Source: Septoria linicola (taxonomy: Eukaryota; Ascomycota; Dothideomycetes; Mycosphaerellales; Mycosphaerellaceae). Taken from it: a DNA stretch of 64,000 bases. Location: contig CP099419.1 in the NCBI GenBank assembly GCA_024114885.1, positions 62,001 to 126,000 on the forward strand. Direction: 5' to 3'. This document shows, piece by piece, positions 60,901 through 64,000 of the stretch (position 1 is its first letter; each line of letters starts with the position of its first letter). Both the position numbers and the translations under genes were made by a program. The notes under the pieces were generated by a model that searched no databases, was not told the origin of the DNA, and worked only from the letters and a program-made list of their open reading frames with translations.

Positions 60901-63310
60901 AGTAGTAACGCCTACTATTACTTCTAGAGTTAACCTACTCGCCTTTAGTAGGTTAGAGAACTTCTTAATAAGGTACTTACTATCGAATAGGCCTATACCT
61001 AGTAGTAGTTTACTTTCCTACGCTAGCTACTCCTACTTCTAATAATAGTTACTACTAGCGCTACTACTATCTATCTAATTTATACTTAGGTCTATAGGCT
61101 TAACCTTATTTACCTTATACTTATATATAGTAAAAGCTTAAACCTTTAAGTAGAGATTCTATAGATAGTAGTATATAGAAGTATAATATATCCTAATATA
61201 GCTAGCCTACCTATTATACTCTACTACTATAAGGATCGTATTATCTAAAAGGTTATCGCCTCTGTCCTCGATCGTAGTAGATAACTAATCGTCGCTCTAG
61301 GTATTAAGATCTTAGTCTAGCCCTAGAGGCTAGATAGAATCGAGGCGTCCTATTAGGTCTAGTCTTCCTATTCCTACTAGAGCTACGTAGTAGGTAGATA
61401 TCGTAGTAGCTAGCTCGAGTCTACCTACTATTTTAAAGCGCTACCTTTACTAAGAAACTTATCGATAGTTTAGTATCTCTAGGTTCTAACTATATCTATA
61501 AAGGTAACTAACTCGCTAATCCTATAATAGATAGTACTCTTCTAGGTACTATCGTCGTAGTTCTTAGACTATAGGCGGACCTTTATCGCCTACGCTCTAC
61601 CTAAGAGGACTAGTACTAGTTTAGCGTCCTTAGAAAGTACTAAGATAAAGACTAGTATAACGTATTTAACGCTAAAAACGTTAACGTTTACTTTTCTATA
61701 GATACTCGCTATCTAAGCTAGACCTTCTATAGTAGATAGGTTAATCTCTAGAATATCTATCTAAATAGCTAATCTATATCTTCTAGCTACTACTCGGTCT
61801 ATTATAGTAGACTTAGTATCTTTATCGATTAAGCTGTCCTTAGTACTAAGCTTACTATTTAATTAAATATCTACCTAGATTAGAGGCGCTATAAGGACGT
61901 CTCGAGTAACGCTAGATAGATCGACTACTACTAATTACTCGTATAGCTCCTCTTATAGATTAGTCTTACTAGTATATACTATAATACCTCTATTAATAGT
62001 AACTATATTATATCTCGCGTAAGGTTTATACTAGCCTTTAGATACTAATTCTCTAAGGAGAGAACATACTTAGTATAGTAGTAACCTCTATCTCTATATC
62101 TTAGTAGGTAGCCTATTATTAAATTATTAGCTAAGTTCTATACTAGCTATATAGATATCTATAGTTTAGCGAGTAAGAGCTTCCTATAACTCGTCGTTAT
62201 CTATATAGATAGAAGCCTATAGTCCTTTAAGCGATAGCTTAATACCTCTAAGTATAATATACTTAGTAAGTATAATAGGAAATAGGGTCTATAGTAAACG
62301 ACGTAGTAGCTTTATCTCTAGCTTCTAAGCTTTTAGAGTAGTATCGTCCTCTATATATGCCTTAGACCTTACCTAGTTATCTAGCCTCTACTTCTTAGAG
62401 GCTTTCTTTACCTTACGAATAGGAGGCGTAACTAGAGTAGGTTCTTCGTCTTCTATATCCTCGTTAATATAGTTAATAGTACTATCTTCTAATATCTACG
62501 ACCTTATAGTATCTCGCTACTACTAATCCTCTTTATTTACTCTATCGACTAAGTCGTTATATATATCCTTAAGCCTTTCCTTACGAATACTATACCTAGT
62601 CGGCCTATAGGTATATATAGTATTACGCTAAGCTTAAATTCTTCCTTTAAGTATCTTCTTTTAAGACTTCTAAATTATAGATACTAGCGCTCGCTTCTCG
62701 GCCTCCTTAGCCTTACTCTTACTAATCTACGCTACGTTAGTATAGATAGGCGCGTCCTTATCTTCTAAATCCTTAACCCTAGTATGTCTCCTATTAAGAT
62801 CCTATTCTATAAAATATACTTTAGGCCTAGAAATACTAATAATCTACGTAGATTACGTATAGTTAACCTATACGACCTTCGGCGCGCCTATCTAGGTAGT
62901 TAGGCCTCTAGGGCTAGACGGCTTTAATAGTACTATAGGCGTATTCTAGTAATCTAAGTTACTACGAGGCGTCTAATTAGAGCTTCTTTTAATAGAACCT
63001 AGAACTACTTACGTTATATCGTAGTTAGTCTACTATTAACGCTACTTATTACTTACTAGGTAGTCTAGGTACTCTATAGCCTAGCCTCCTATTCTATAAA
63101 GACGTAATACCTAGTTAATATAGAAGATCTAAGGCGTTATCCTATCCTATTTTAGATACTAGATTATAATATACTTACTAGTTATACTCTTAACTATTAA
63201 CCTCTTATTAATATTATAGGTTAACTATCCTTACGTAATTATATACTCGATTAACGAGTAGAAGTTAGCTATATAGTCAAATCTATAGTAGATATAGTAG
63301 CGGCCTTTTA
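57906..63310 (-). pseudogene. pol: Element E pol: protease-RT-RNase H-integrase (decayed)
   Basis: Collinear with D pol. Integrase is about 57,906-59,170, RNase H end near 59,420-59,470, RT about 60,110-60,640 with the FLNN box near 60,285, and the protease-like region about 61,490-61,920. The same catalytic aspartates have become asparagines as in D. Nothing sets it apart from D beyond RIP-type substitutions and small indels. Confidence 0.83.
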
Positions 63311-64000
63311 TATACTCTACGACCTATAGCGAAATATACCCTAAGTACGCTCTAATCGTTATAGCCTACTATTACTATTAGTTACTATTATCTTAGATAG
63401 TAGGCGACATATATTACCTAGTAGGTTAGATAGGCGTAGAGGCTAAGCTATACTCGCTCTTCTACTTTAGAAGTATTAGATTATTAATAGTTAACTTATT
63501 AAAGTTATAGACTAGGTCGCTATTAGTCTATATTAGTCTAACTATAACTTCTATAGCTTCTATAGGTCGGCCTTCTATAATAGACTTCTATAAAGACTTA
63601 AGTTAACTATAGTTATAGGCTTACTCTATCTAGAAACTATCTTCTTCTTTAATAAGATCTTTAGCTAACTTAAAGATCTTCTTAAATAGTTTATAGGTCT
63701 CTAGCTTATATAGATAGATTCTATACTTAGTATAGAGTTTCTTAGATATCGCTACTAGTACTCTATTTAGTAAGAGCCTTAATCTCTTACGCTTACTTAT
63801 ATCTTCTAGGTTAATAGAGTCTAAAGTAAGATAGAACTAGTAAAGGAACTCTTTTAAGTTATTACCTTCTACCTTCCTCTTTTAGTAGAGCTACTCTAGG
63901 TACTCTCTAGATCGAATAAGGTAGTAGGTATTACTCTTAATAAAGTAATTAAGAAAGGTAGTCTCGAATATCTCTTATAACTTATATTCTAAACGCTAAA
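63310..64000 (-). pseudogene. gag: Element E gag, C-terminal part (cut by window edge)
   Basis: Matches the gag core of element D at about 53,900-54,590. The window ends inside the conserved core (near the segment LEYKLQEIFETTF of D), so the N-terminus is outside. Confidence 0.72.

Larger units (their letters stand above)
56072..64000 (-). mobile_element. Family-D element E, right part (runs off window)
   Basis: Continuation of the element begun at 42,919. It is collinear with element D from 46,670 to about 54,590 (offset about 9,402-9,412). By comparison with D, about 1 kb of gag and leader and the 5' LTR should follow beyond 64,000. Confidence 0.93.

Noticed and set aside
1..64000. Many medium-length open frames on both strands
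   Set aside because: Absence of TGA and strong base bias produce chance frames; only frames consistent between copies or matching known domains were kept.
1..64000. Centromere
   Set aside because: AT-rich, RIP-mutated nested retrotransposons are compatible with a fungal centromere, but the sequence alone cannot show it; centromeric histone mapping would be needed.
1..64000. tRNA or rRNA genes
   Set aside because: None were seen by eye on either strand; a covariance search was not possible.

Overview
The window is a block of fungal (filamentous ascomycete-type) repeat DNA with no host gene that I can see. CpA and TpG dinucleotides are almost absent on both strands (none in the first 540 bases), TpA is in great excess and CpG is kept. 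That is the pattern of repeat-induced point mutation (RIP: CpA to TpA on either strand). Nearly every ATG has become ATA, CAA/CAG codons have become TAA/TAG, and no gene here can be functional. Families can still be recognised by reading through these RIP stops. The species cannot be told from the sequence.

Layout: (1) 1-4.89 kb, a minus-strand Ty3/gypsy chromovirus cut by the window edge inside its chromodomain. (2) 4.9-8.82 kb, a minus-strand Ty1/copia copy (copia-1), 3'-truncated and split by a solo LTR of family A. (3) 8.82-10.2 kb, an unidentified decayed stretch with a hairpin, an 18-bp minisatellite and a 198-bp tandem repeat. (4) 10,196-23,329, complete family-A Ty3-like element A (13.1 kb, 279-bp LTRs), inserted inside a 198-bp repeat unit. 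(5) 23.6-42.17 kb, plus-strand copia-2, 5'-truncated and split by family-A element B (27,553-40,793). (6) 42,174-42,918, a fragment of a third family-A element (copy C). (7) 42,919 to the end, family-D element E (442-bp LTR, minus strand), itself interrupted by a complete element D of the same family (44,788-56,067). E runs off the right edge before its 5' LTR.

The nesting is supported by 4-bp target duplications at each clean insertion (atac, gtac, gtat, ttat) and by host sequences that rejoin exactly when the insert is removed. Families A and D have unrelated LTRs but the same architecture on the minus strand: 5' LTR, a shared 18-nt primer-site-like motif, gag, protease, reverse transcriptase, RNase H, integrase, then a large extra open frame (about 1,050 codons in A, about 940 in D) before a polypurine tract and the 3' LTR. 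The extra downstream ORF, which I do not recognise, is the most interesting candidate in the window. The coordinates of decayed coding regions are approximate; LTR and junction coordinates were counted from the sequence.
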